The notes under the pieces are model-generated. The model saw only the letters and a list, made by a program, of their open reading frames with translations. It was not told where the DNA came from and searched no databases. A stretch of 64,000 nucleotides of DNA from Paracoccaceae bacterium. GTDB taxonomy: Bacteria > Pseudomonadota > Alphaproteobacteria > Rhodobacterales > Rhodobacteraceae. Position numbers and translations under genes: made by a program. The stretch lies in the NCBI GenBank assembly GCA_014762635.1, contig JABURR010000046.1:1-64000 (forward strand), read 5' to 3'. Shown piece by piece: positions 26,851 through 39,285 of the stretch (position 1 is the first letter of the stretch; each line of letters begins with the position of its first letter).

Positions 26851-27858
26851 TTAGCGCATGTCCGCGAGCGTCTTCATCACGAGATCATAGAGCTCTTGAG
26901 CAGGGATGCCCTGGGCGCTCATGTTCTTGATCCACTCTTCACGGATCGGGTCCGCCGCGATTGCGCGGAACTGGGCCAGCTCACCCTCGGCGATCTCGAC
27001 ACGTTGCACGTTCTTCTCGGCGAGGACGTCGTCCCAGCGTTCCAGCAGCTTGCCATAGTTCTCAAGGTAGTAATCGATGGATTCATCGATCGAGCTCTCG
27101 AGCGCCGCGCGATGCTCATCGCTGAGTGCGTCATAGGCATCAGTGTTCACGACCACCGGGCAGTTCACGGTGCCGGGGTTGAGGTTCGCGGTCCACCACT
27201 CGGCCTGATCGATTGTACGGAACGACAGGTGGGCGTGCTGAGCAAAAGCCACGGTGTCGACAACGCCCGATTCCATCGCCTGGTAAGCTTCCGACGCGGT
27301 GACCGACGTCGGAACGGCGCCGACCTTCTGGAACGCGTTGCCGATGCCGCCAGTGGCGCGCACGCGCATGCCTTCCATCTTCGCAAGCGTATCAAGCGGC
27401 TCACCGGTGCCGACGATATTGTATTGCGGCATCGGGCTGGTCATGAGCAGCTTGGCGTTCCAACGCGCCAGATCGGCTTGGACCGCCGGGTGTGCATAGA
27501 CGGCGTGGCTGACGGCAACTTCCTCTTCCAGCGTGTTCACGCCAAGGAAGGGCAGTTCCAGAACGGTGATCGTGGGGTTCTTGTCGCGGTGGTAACCCGC
27601 GCAGAACTGGGCCATCTCGAACGCGCCGATCGAGATACCATCAAGGTTCTCGGTGTTCTTCGAAAGGCCACCGTAGGAGATGTTCATGGTGAACTCGCCA
27701 TTGGTCTTTTCGCTGACCAGTTCGGCAAGACGCTCAACGTGCTCGGTGAAAGCGCGGCGCTGACCCCAGAGCGAAACGTTCCATTCCACGGCCATCGCTT
27801 CGGTCGCGAAGGCGAGGGATACTGCGGTAAGGGCGCATTTGCCCATGAAGTGCTTCAT
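26851..27858 (-). CDS. dctP: TRAP transporter solute-binding protein
   Basis: Periplasmic binding protein of 335 residues. The ATG at 27858 was chosen because it opens a signal peptide (MKHFMGKCALTAVSLAF, cleavage after AMA near residue 23) behind GGGAGG; an in-frame ATG 27 bp upstream lacks this. GMRVRATGGIGN contains the conserved arginine (R-x-R-A-T-G) that binds the ligand carboxylate in TRAP proteins. The ligand is therefore very likely an organic acid. Confidence 0.92.
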   Translation of the reverse strand: MKHFMGKCALTAVSLAFATEAMAVEWNVSLWGQRRAFTEHVERLAELVSEKTNGEFTMNISYGGLSKNTENLDGISIGAFEMAQFCAGYHRDKNPTITVLELPFLGVNTLEEEVAVSHAVYAHPAVQADLARWNAKLLMTSPMPQYNIVGTGEPLDTLAKMEGMRVRATGGIGNAFQKVGAVPTSVTASEAYQAMESGVVDTVAFAQHAHLSFRTIDQAEWWTANLNPGTVNCPVVVNTDAYDALSDEHRAALESSIDESIDYYLENYGKLLERWDDVLAEKNVQRVEIAEGELAQFRAIAADPIREEWIKNMSAQGIPAQELYDLVMKTLADMR

Positions 27859-27876
27859 CTGATCCTCCCAGAATCG

Positions 27877-27884
27877 TGTATACA
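27877..27884. promoter_or_regulatory. TGTATACA palindrome in the dctP leader
   Basis: Eight-base palindrome 19 bp upstream of the dctP ATG, in the control region shared with the divergent aldolase gene. The same core is part of the longer palindrome at 13661-13672. It is compatible with a GntR/FCD-type operator. Confidence 0.35.
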
Positions 27885-27990
27885 ATCTTCGACGTGGCGT
27901 TAACCTAGTGGGTCATGCTGTGCGCGCAATCATAAAAGTTTGAATATATTCGCGCGCTTGCTAAACCTTTGCCAAAAGATAGAGGGACTC

Positions 27991-28770
27991 ATGGCCGCGC
28001 CAAGGAATGAAATGAAGCAACGACTCGCTGCCGGCGAGATGCAGATCGGCCTATGGATCGGGTTCACGCATCCGACGGTGGCCGAGATCACCGCCTCCGC
28101 AGGGTACGACTTCTGCCTGATCGACGGAGAACACGGGCCCAACGATGTGCAGACCATCCTGGCACAGCTTCAGGCCATGGCGGGCGGAAGCGCCACGCCG
28201 GTGGTTCGGGTCCCGATCTTCGAGGAATGGATCCTGAAACAAGTCCTGGACCTGGGCGCGCAATCCGTGCTGATCCCGATGATCGACACGCCCGAGGCCG
28301 CGCGTGCGGCCGTGGCCGCCACCCGTTATGCCCCCGAAGGGCGGCGCGGGCTTGGGTCGGCGCTGGCGCGGGCGTCGGGTTACAATGCCATTGCCGATTA
28401 CGCGACGACGGCGAACCGCGAAATCTGCGTGATGGTCCAGGCCGAAACGCGCGAGGCTTTGGACAATATCGAGGAGATCGCCGGAACTGACGGGGTCGAC
28501 GTGGTGTTCATCGGGCCGGCGGATTTGTCGGCGGATATGGGATACCTGGGCAACTCGGATCATCCCGAAGTGAAGGCGGCCATCGAGGAGGCCATCGCAA
28601 AGATCCGTGCCGCCGGAAAGTCCGCGGGGATCATCACCTTGGACCCCAACGCCTTGATCTACTACAAGGATATCGGGGTAAATTTCCTTGCAGTCGGGGC
28701 GGATATCACGACCTACGGCGCCGCAGTTCGGGAACTTTCTGCCAAGGCGCGCAAGGACCTGGGACTCTGA
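27991..28770 (+). CDS. HpcH/HpaI family aldolase
   Basis: Class II metal-dependent aldolase family acting on 4-hydroxy-2-oxo acids or 2-keto-3-deoxy sugar acids; 259 residues. LIDGEHGPND (metal-binding Glu region), VRVP and FIGPADLSADMG are family motifs. The ATG at 27991 was preferred for its GAGGG site; an in-frame ATG at 27940 would add 17 residues. It diverges from the TRAP genes and is followed 5 bp later by a TDT permease gene. The precise substrate is unknown. Confidence 0.88.
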   Translation: MAAPRNEMKQRLAAGEMQIGLWIGFTHPTVAEITASAGYDFCLIDGEHGPNDVQTILAQLQAMAGGSATPVVRVPIFEEWILKQVLDLGAQSVLIPMIDTPEAARAAVAATRYAPEGRRGLGSALARASGYNAIADYATTANREICVMVQAETREALDNIEEIAGTDGVDVVFIGPADLSADMGYLGNSDHPEVKAAIEEAIAKIRAAGKSAGIITLDPNALIYYKDIGVNFLAVGADITTYGAAVRELSAKARKDLGL

Positions 28771-28775
28771 GCGCG

Positions 28776-29723
28776 GTGCAAGAGGACCCCGAAGTGCCTT
28801 CGAAGACTGCCTTGCCGCCGGTGTCCGCAGCACTTTTCCCGCCATTGTTCGGGGTCTTCGGTCTTGGTCTGGTATGGCGCACCGCCGCCAGTTGGCCAGT
28901 TGGCGAAGTGATCTTGCTGGTGGCGTCCGTGCTCTATCTTTTCTGCCTCGGGGGATATGTCTCGGTCGTTCGGACGGCGCCGGGGAAGCTTTGGGCCACG
29001 CTCCACCAGATCCCCGGTCGATCCGGGGTCGCGGCGATTTCGCTTTCCATCATGGTCTCGTCCGCTACCGTGCATTCCTACTCTGAGGTCGCCGCAGAAA
29101 TTTTACTTGTGACGGGGATTTGTCTCCATGTCTTGCTGAGCTTTGCCGTCGCGCGGGTGCTGCTCGAGGGCAACTGGGATCAACGTAAGATCACCCCGGT
29201 CTGGCACCTGACCTTCGTTGGATACATCGTGGCCAGCGTCGGGGCATTTCCTCTTGGCTGGGACGGGTTGGTCCTCTGGCTTCTGATCCTGACGGCGCCC
29301 GTTGCCGCGGGGGTGATCGTGGTCAGTCTCTGGCAGGTTTCACGGGGTCTGATGCCGCCGGTGTTGCGCCCCATGCTGGCGATCCACCTGGCGCCCTTCT
29401 GTCTGTTTGGCTATGCCGCCGAAGGACTGGGAATGGAAGGTTTGGCACTGATCATGCTCTACATGGCCATCGCCGCGTTTCTTCTTCTGATCTTATTTCT
29501 CCGCTTCCTCACACAGGCCGGGTTTGGCCCGGCATGGGGCTCTTTCACCTTTCCCTTGGCTGCTTTCGTCAACCTGCTTCAGCAATATGACGGTTTCTAT
29601 CTGGAGAGCTTTGCGACCCTGACGCTTTGGTTCGCGACCATTGCGATTCTGGGCATAGTTGGCGGTATCCTTCGGCTCTGGCTGCGTGGGGCGCTCGAGG
29701 TGCCGCCAAAGCCATCGTCTTGA
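28776..29723 (+). CDS. TDT/TehA-like membrane transporter
   Basis: 315 residues with about ten hydrophobic segments and short loops, matching the tellurite-resistance/dicarboxylate transporter family (TehA, SLAC1-like). The region PVWHLTFVGYIVASVG near the middle and the C-terminal LTLWFATIAI fit the family. It starts with GTG 28776, 5 bp after the aldolase stop, so it is probably cotranscribed. Members export or conduct anions, including carboxylates and tellurite; the real substrate here is not known. Confidence 0.75.
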   Translation: MQEDPEVPSKTALPPVSAALFPPLFGVFGLGLVWRTAASWPVGEVILLVASVLYLFCLGGYVSVVRTAPGKLWATLHQIPGRSGVAAISLSIMVSSATVHSYSEVAAEILLVTGICLHVLLSFAVARVLLEGNWDQRKITPVWHLTFVGYIVASVGAFPLGWDGLVLWLLILTAPVAAGVIVVSLWQVSRGLMPPVLRPMLAIHLAPFCLFGYAAEGLGMEGLALIMLYMAIAAFLLLILFLRFLTQAGFGPAWGSFTFPLAAFVNLLQQYDGFYLESFATLTLWFATIAILGIVGGILRLWLRGALEVPPKPSS

Positions 29724-29775
29724 GGCGCTCCGCGACACGATAGCCTCTTTTCTTTCGCGCCGCGGCATGAAATAG

Positions 29776-31260
<1,485 letters not shown>

Positions 31261-31308
31261 GATATCAATGCTCTGTAAGGCGGTCTTGAGGTTGACAGGC
31301 GGGCGCCG

Positions 31309-32478
31309 ATGACGCCCGCCGCCCGCGTTGCTGCGGCCGCCGAGATCCTTGACCGGATTTCCAGTGGCGAACCTGCCGAGAAGGTGCTGACCACCTGGGC
31401 TCGCCAGAACCGCTATGCCGGGTCAGGGGATCGCGCGGCGATCCGGGATCACGTGTACGATTGCCTTCGGTGCCTCCGGTCATATGCGGCGCTTGGAGGT
31501 GGCGACAGCGGTCGCGCCCTGGTGATCGGCGCCCTGCGGGCCGCCGGCAAGGACCCGGAAGAATATCTGACGGGTGACCGCCACGCCCTTTCGCCGATGA
31601 CGGAAGCCGAGAAAGCGCCGCCGCCAGAGCTTTCGTCTCAGCCGCGTGGCGTTCGCCTAGACTGCCCCGATTGGCTTTTGCCGTATTTCGATGCGAGCCT
31701 TGCACAGCCGGATGAGGCTTTGAACGGGCTTCGGCAACGGGCGCCGGTCTTCCTCAGGGTCAATCTTCGGAAAACGGACGCGGAGAACGCAATCAAGGCG
31801 CTGTCCGCGGAAGGCATATCTGCACATCGGCATCCGTTGGCCGAAACGGCGCTTGAAGTGACCGAGGGCGCACGCCGGATTCAATCGTCGGACGCCTACC
31901 GCCAGGGGCTCGTGGAATTGCAGGACGCCGCCTCGCAGGCAGTGGTGGAAAGCCTGCCGCTGAAACCGGGCATGAAGATCCTGGACCACTGCGCGGGCGG
32001 AGGCGGCAAGACCCTGGCCATGGCGGGGCAGGTGAGCGGTACTTTCCATGCGCATGACGCAGACCCACGCCGGATGCGTGACTTGCCTGAACGGGCCAAT
32101 CGCGCCGGGGTTGAGGTTGCGCTTCTCGAAACTCAGGATGTGCTCACCAAGGGGCCGTTCGACCTGGTCCTTTGTGATGTACCATGTTCCGGCAGCGGAT
32201 CGTGGCGCCGATCTCCTGAGGCCAAATGGCGCCTGACCCCGGAGCGGCTGGACGAACTGACCAAGATTCAGGCGCAGATCCTGCGGGATGCGTCGGGTCT
32301 GGTCGCCGAGGGAGGTGTGCTTGCCTATGCAACATGTTCCCTGCTGTCCGTTGAGAACGGTGAGCAAGTGGATCGCTTCGTTGGTGACCATTCGGGATGG
32401 TCCATTTCCAGCAGCAGGCAGTTGGACCTCCGGGATGGTGGGGATGGGTTTTTCATCGCCATCCTGAAACGCGATTGA
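31309..32478 (+). CDS. RsmB/Sun-like RNA (cytosine-5) methyltransferase
   Basis: 389 residues. The SAM-binding segment ILDHCAGGGGKTLAMA is near residue 225, the proton-donor motif DVPCSGSGSWRR near 290 and the catalytic cysteine motif YATCSLLSVENGEQV near 340; both cysteines of this family are present. The first ~90 residues resemble the NusB-like N-terminal part but are shorter than in E. coli RsmB, so the 16S rRNA C967 target is likely but not certain. Confidence 0.88.
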   Translation: MTPAARVAAAAEILDRISSGEPAEKVLTTWARQNRYAGSGDRAAIRDHVYDCLRCLRSYAALGGGDSGRALVIGALRAAGKDPEEYLTGDRHALSPMTEAEKAPPPELSSQPRGVRLDCPDWLLPYFDASLAQPDEALNGLRQRAPVFLRVNLRKTDAENAIKALSAEGISAHRHPLAETALEVTEGARRIQSSDAYRQGLVELQDAASQAVVESLPLKPGMKILDHCAGGGGKTLAMAGQVSGTFHAHDADPRRMRDLPERANRAGVEVALLETQDVLTKGPFDLVLCDVPCSGSGSWRRSPEAKWRLTPERLDELTKIQAQILRDASGLVAEGGVLAYATCSLLSVENGEQVDRFVGDHSGWSISSSRQLDLRDGGDGFFIAILKRD

Positions 32479-32516
32479 GTCCCCCGAAAAACAACCTTAA
32501 GATTTAATCGTCAGGC

Positions 32517-32532
32517 TTAATGCTTGTTTAAC
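32517..32532. promoter_or_regulatory. CtrA-type box upstream of cckA
   Basis: TTAA-N7-TTAAC with TTAA at 32517-32520 and TTAAC at 32528-32532, a full match to the alphaproteobacterial CtrA consensus, 51 bp before the chosen cckA start. A nearby TTAAGATTTAA (half sites with 3-base spacing) precedes it. Confidence 0.6.
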
Positions 32533-32582
32533 GAGTGTCGAGTGAGGGTGCCCCTCACGAGGTTGTCGAGGAGTCGATTGTC

Positions 32583-34886
32583 ATGGAAAACGCCTTGCTG
32601 CGGCGGCCACCGTTGCCGCCATCATCCCGTCGGCTTCGTTTCGTGCCCTATCTCGCGCTTCTGGCGATCCTTTTGCTGTATCTGGCGGTGACACTCCCGC
32701 CGCAGCCCTTCCGCGTGTTGGTTTTGGGCGCCGGAACCACGATCGCGACGGTGGCGTCGATCATTCTGATCTCGGCGCTCTGGGCCGGTATCCGCGCGCG
32801 GCTGACCAAGGATGCCATCGCGGATTTCGTGGAACATGATGCGTCACCAAGTTTCGTGACGGATGTGGACGGCGCGATCCTTTATCGCAATGCCGCAGCC
32901 ATCCACCGGTTTGCCCCAGGCAAGGGGGACACGCTTTCGGGTGCGCTCCGGACGACCCTTGCGGCTCCGGGCGAGATGATGGAACGGTTGAAGACACGGG
33001 CGGGCCAAACCGGGCACGCGCAGGAGGATGTGGCCCTTCGGTCGGGTCACCTTCGGGTCTCGGTCCATGCCCTGCAATGGGGCAACTGGCTTTGGCGGTT
33101 CGAGGATATGTCCGGAGTAGGCGACGGGCTGGGTGCGGCGCAGGTGCGCCTGCCGGTCCTGACGGTCTCGGATACCGGAACAATCGTTGGAACGAACGAG
33201 GTGATGCGGCAGTTCCTGGGGCGGCGCGAACGATCGCTCGACCGGGTCGTGTCGGACCTTCCGCTACGCGAAGGCGGCATCCACGAGATCGCCACGACCT
33301 CCGGCCCGGAAAAGGCCGCGATCCTGGAGTTCAAGGCCGGAGCAAATCGGCGAGACCTTTATTTTCTTCCCTTGGCGTCCTTGCCGACCGAGGCGCCACA
33401 CGACTGGGAATTGGTGGAAGGTCTGCCGGTTCCGGTCATGAAATTGAACCCGGGGGGCAAGATCCTTTCGGCGAACCGCCTTGCAACGGAACTCTTCGGT
33501 GGCAGAACGCTTGCCGGACATCCACTGCATGAAATGCTCGAGGGCCTCGGCCGTCCGATCGGAGACTGGCTCCTGGACGCCGGTGAGGGCCGAACTGTCG
33601 GTCGCCCCGAAGTTCTGCGCATTCGCGGTGCCTCGCGTGAGACCTTTCTGCAGGTGACCCTTGGGCGCATGGTCGAGGAGGACGGCGTAGAACTGCTTGC
33701 CGTTCTGAGTGACGCCACCGAACTCAAGACGCTCGAGGCGAAGTTCGTGCAAAGCCAGAAAATGCAGGCGGTTGGTCAACTTGCCGGGGGAATCGCGCAT
33801 GACTTCAACAACCTGCTGACGGCGATCAGCGGGCATTGCGACCTGCTGCTCCTGCGGCACGAAGAAGACGATGAAGATCACGCGGACCTGATCCAGATCG
33901 GCCAGAATGCGAACCGCGCGGCAGCCCTGGTAAGCCAGCTTTTGGCGTTCTCGCGAAAGCAGACCCTGCGCCGCGAAACCGTGCCCTTGGCCGAGGCATT
34001 GGCCGATCACGCAACGCTACTGGACAGGCTTGTGGGAGAGAAAATTCGTCTGGAAGTGACGCACCTGGGCGAGGGCCTCGCGATCCGGGCCGACAAACGC
34101 CAGTTCGAGCAGGTCATCATGAACCTCGTCGTCAATGCCCGGGACGCGATGCCTGACGGCGGCGAGATATCGATCGAAACCCAATCCGTGGACCTCAACG
34201 AACCCTTGCACCGGGATCGGGCGACCGTCCCGGCGGGATCCTATGCAAAGGTTACCGTCTCCGACACGGGAACGGGTATCCCGCCCGACCGAATCGGCAA
34301 GATCTTCGAGCCGTTCTTCACCACCAAGCGGGCAGGGGAAGGCACGGGTCTTGGCCTGTCCACGGTCTACGGGATCGTCAAGCAGACCGGGGGATATGTT
34401 TTCTGCGATAGCCGCGTGGGGGCGGGCACCTCCTTTACCATCTACCTTCCAAAGGCGTCCGGCGATGTGCCCGAGGAAGCCCCGGCGCCACGCACGGCAG
34501 AGGTCTCCGATGCTGCGCAAAGTTCGGGCGTTGTTCTGCTGGTCGAGGATGAAGCCCCTGTCCGGGCATTCGCCGCACGTGCACTTCGGATGCGCGGGTA
34601 TGTGGTGATCGAAGCGGCAGACGGGGAAGAGGCGCTGCATTTGCTGCAGGATCAGGAGTTGTCGGTCGATGTCTTTGTTACCGATGTCGTCATGCCGGGC
34701 ATGGACGGCCCGACCTGGGTGACCCGGGCCCTGAACCGTCGCCCCGGGGCGAAGGTGGTCTTCGTGTCCGGCTATGCGGAGGAAAACTTTGCCGCGCACC
34801 AGGCCCAGATTCCGAATTCGGTCTATCTGCCCAAGCCATTCTCGCTCACCGAACTGACGGCGACGGTCCAGGGGCAACTGCATTGA
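32583..34886 (+). CDS. cckA: hybrid sensor histidine kinase CckA
   Basis: Membrane-anchored hybrid kinase at the head of the CckA-ChpT-CtrA phosphorelay; 767 residues from this start. Two N-terminal membrane helices are followed by PAS-like regions, the dimerisation domain with [11 protein letters not shown] (His406), the ATPase domain ([21 protein letters not shown], cited by FEPFFTTK and GEGTGLGLS) and a receiver domain with phospho-acceptor Asp701 ([10 protein letters not shown]). ATG 32583 was chosen over GTG 32535 because GAGGAG precedes it. In Rhodobacterales this relay controls motility and gene transfer agents rather than essential cell-cycle steps (established for relatives, not shown here). 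Confidence 0.93.
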   Translation: MENALLRRPPLPPSSRRLRFVPYLALLAILLLYLAVTLPPQPFRVLVLGAGTTIATVASIILISALWAGIRARLTKDAIADFVEHDASPSFVTDVDGAILYRNAAAIHRFAPGKGDTLSGALRTTLAAPGEMMERLKTRAGQTGHAQEDVALRSGHLRVSVHALQWGNWLWRFEDMSGVGDGLGAAQVRLPVLTVSDTGTIVGTNEVMRQFLGRRERSLDRVVSDLPLREGGIHEIATTSGPEKAAILEFKAGANRRDLYFLPLASLPTEAPHDWELVEGLPVPVMKLNPGGKILSANRLATELFGGRTLAGHPLHEMLEGLGRPIGDWLLDAGEGRTVGRPEVLRIRGASRETFLQVTLGRMVEEDGVELLAVLSDATELKTLEAKFVQSQKMQAVGQLAGGIAHDFNNLLTAISGHCDLLLLRHEEDDEDHADLIQIGQNANRAAALVSQLLAFSRKQTLRRETVPLAEALADHATLLDRLVGEKIRLEVTHLGEGLAIRADKRQFEQVIMNLVVNARDAMPDGGEISIETQSVDLNEPLHRDRATVPAGSYAKVTVSDTGTGIPPDRIGKIFEPFFTTKRAGEGTGLGLSTVYGIVKQTGGYVFCDSRVGAGTSFTIYLPKASGDVPEEAPAPRTAEVSDAAQSSGVVLLVEDEAPVRAFAARALRMRGYVVIEAADGEEALHLLQDQELSVDVFVTDVVMPGMDGPTWVTRALNRRPGAKVVFVSGYAEENFAAHQAQIPNSVYLPKPFSLTELTATVQGQLH

Positions 34887-34955
34887 ACAGGCCCCGAAAC
34901 AGGGCAACCGGGATTTAACCTAAAAGGCCAAAGCTGGGATCGGGCGTGATTTGGC

Positions 34956-34984
34956 TTGCAATGTTCCGGTTTTGTACGCATAAA
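34956..34984 (+). promoter_or_regulatory. recA promoter
   Basis: TTGCAA (34956-34961) and CATAAA (34979-34984) with 17 bases between. The spacer contains a degenerate LexA box (GTTC-N7-GTAC, 34963-34977) and a perfect one follows downstream, so position supports LexA repression. Confidence 0.6.
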
Positions 34985-34992
34985 TCGAAGCA

Positions 34993-35007
34993 GAACAAGA
35001 AGCGAAC
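34993..35007. promoter_or_regulatory. LexA (SOS) box of recA
   Basis: GAAC-N7-GAAC (34993-34996 and 35004-35007), the reverse complement of the alphaproteobacterial SOS motif GTTC-N7-GTTC. It lies close to the expected transcription start and 50 bp before the ATG. Confidence 0.8.
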
Positions 35008-35056
35008 ATGACCGGCATTGCCGCTTGCGGCAGGGTGTGGAATAAGGAAGCAGAGA

Positions 35057-36133
35057 ATGGCAATGGCAGATATTTTCGACATGGACAGCAAGCGCAATCC
35101 CGACAAGCAGAAAGCACTCGACAGCGCCCTGGCGCAGATCGAACGGCAGTTCGGGAAGGGCTCGATCATGAAGCTCGGCGCCGACAATCCGGTGACCGAG
35201 ATCGAGTCCACTTCAACCGGCTCGCTCGGCCTCGATATTGCTCTGGGGATCGGTGGCCTGCCGAAAGGCCGCATCGTCGAGATCTATGGGCCGGAGAGTT
35301 CGGGCAAGACCACGCTGACCCTCCATGTCGTCGCCGAGGAACAGAAGAAGGGCGGCGTTTGCGCCTTCGTGGACGCCGAACATGCCCTTGATCCGCAATA
35401 CGCCAGGAAACTCGGCGTCAATCTTGACGAACTTCTGATTTCACAGCCGGATACCGGCGAACAGGCGCTTGAGATTGTGGATACGCTGGTGCGCTCGGGC
35501 GCGGTCAGCCTCGTGGTTGTCGACTCGGTGGCCGCCCTGACCCCGAAGGCCGAACTCGAAGGTGACATGGGCGATGCCACGGTCGGCGCCCAAGCCCGCC
35601 TCATGAGCCAGGCCATGCGCAAGCTCACCGCGTCGATCAGCCGCTCGAAATGCATGGTCATCTTCATCAACCAGATCCGCATGAAGATCGGCGTCATGTT
35701 CGGCAGTCCCGAAACCACGACCGGCGGCAATGCTTTGAAATTCTATTCCTCCGTGCGGCTCGATATCCGCCGTATCGGTGCCATCAAGGACCGTGACGAG
35801 GTGGTCGGCAACGCGACCCGGGTCAAGGTTGTCAAGAACAAGGTGGCCCCGCCGTTCAAGCAGGTGGAATTCGACATCATGTACGGCGAAGGCATCTCGA
35901 AGATGGGTGAATTGCTTGACCTCGGGGTCAAGGCGGGCGTCGTGGACAAGTCCGGCGCCTGGTTCTCCTACGGGGACGAACGGATCGGGCAGGGGCGTGA
36001 GAACGCCAAGACTTATCTCAAGGAAAATCCCAAGACCGCGCTTGAGATCGAGGACAAGATTCGTGCCGCCCATGGTCTCGATTTTGATATGGGCCCGGTG
36101 GGCGAGGATGACGAGGCGTTGGTCGAGGGCTGA
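35057..36133 (+). CDS. recA: recombinase RecA
   Basis: DNA-dependent ATPase for homologous recombination and SOS induction; 358 residues. Walker A is GPESSGKTT, Walker [13 protein letters not shown], and the DNA-binding loop region with [16 protein letters not shown] is intact. The ATG at 35057 gives the usual N-terminus; an upstream in-frame ATG at 35018 would add 13 residues overlapping the control region. The acidic C-terminal tail (EDDEALVEG) is present. A strong terminator follows. Confidence 0.98.
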   Translation: MAMADIFDMDSKRNPDKQKALDSALAQIERQFGKGSIMKLGADNPVTEIESTSTGSLGLDIALGIGGLPKGRIVEIYGPESSGKTTLTLHVVAEEQKKGGVCAFVDAEHALDPQYARKLGVNLDELLISQPDTGEQALEIVDTLVRSGAVSLVVVDSVAALTPKAELEGDMGDATVGAQARLMSQAMRKLTASISRSKCMVIFINQIRMKIGVMFGSPETTTGGNALKFYSSVRLDIRRIGAIKDRDEVVGNATRVKVVKNKVAPPFKQVEFDIMYGEGISKMGELLDLGVKAGVVDKSGAWFSYGDERIGQGRENAKTYLKENPKTALEIEDKIRAAHGLDFDMGPVGEDDEALVEG

Positions 36134-36155
36134 TCACGCCAAGGCGCCAACCTGT

Positions 36156-36185
36156 AAAGGGCCGGACATTTTGTCCGGCCCTTTT
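36156..36185 (+). terminator. rho-independent terminator of recA
   Basis: GGGCCGGACA (36159-36168) pairs with TGTCCGGCCC (36172-36181) around TTT; AAA before and TTTT after extend the stem and give the T tract. Confidence 0.93.
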
Positions 36186-36259
36186 GCTTGGGTGGACAGC
36201 ACCGGAAGGCAAGGATAAACGAAGGCAAAGCCCATATTCAAAGGGAAGTGCCTGCGCCC

Positions 36260-38920
<2,661 letters not shown>

Positions 38921-38924
38921 CGCG

Positions 38925-39218
38925 ATGGGAGCACTCTGGATCGCCCATGTGACCGTGACGGACGAGGAGTCCTACAAGAAATACGCCGTGATTGCGGGGG
39001 AGGCTATCCCGGCCCATGGCGGGGTATTTCTGGCCCGTGGCGGGCGCCATGTTCAACTTGAAGGCAAGGAGCGTCCGCGCAACGTGGTGGCGCGGTTCCC
39101 CTCGGTCGAGGACGCGGTGGCCTGCTACAACTCGCCCCGCTACCAGGAGGCGCTGCAATACGCCAAAGGCGCGGCCGAGCGCGAAATCGTCATCGTCGAG
39201 GAATTGCCCGAGGCCTGA
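38925..39218 (+). CDS. DUF1330 family protein
   Basis: 97-residue soluble protein of the dimeric ferredoxin-like alpha-beta fold. VTVTDEESYKKYA near the start, ARGGRHVQLEGKERPRN in the middle and VACYNSPRYQEAL are DUF1330 features. It follows alaS by 4 bp with AGGAGG at ideal spacing and is presumably cotranscribed. No function is established. Confidence 0.85.
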   Translation: MGALWIAHVTVTDEESYKKYAVIAGEAIPAHGGVFLARGGRHVQLEGKERPRNVVARFPSVEDAVACYNSPRYQEALQYAKGAAEREIVIVEELPEA

Positions 39219-39246
39219 GGCCCGGGTGAGGCCGAGGAGCGGAGCG

Positions 39247-39274
39247 GGGAACGATTTTGAGTAAAATCGTTCCC
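39247..39274. repeat. 12-bp perfect inverted repeat between convergent genes
   Basis: GGGAACGATTTT (39247-39258), loop GAGT, AAAATCGTTCCC (39263-39274). It lies between the converging DUF1330 and typA genes. There is no T run after the stem on either strand; its AT-rich inner half instead gives a TTTT before the loop. Terminator or dispersed palindromic repeat. Confidence 0.7.
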
Positions 39275-39285
39275 GTCCTGCTTGG

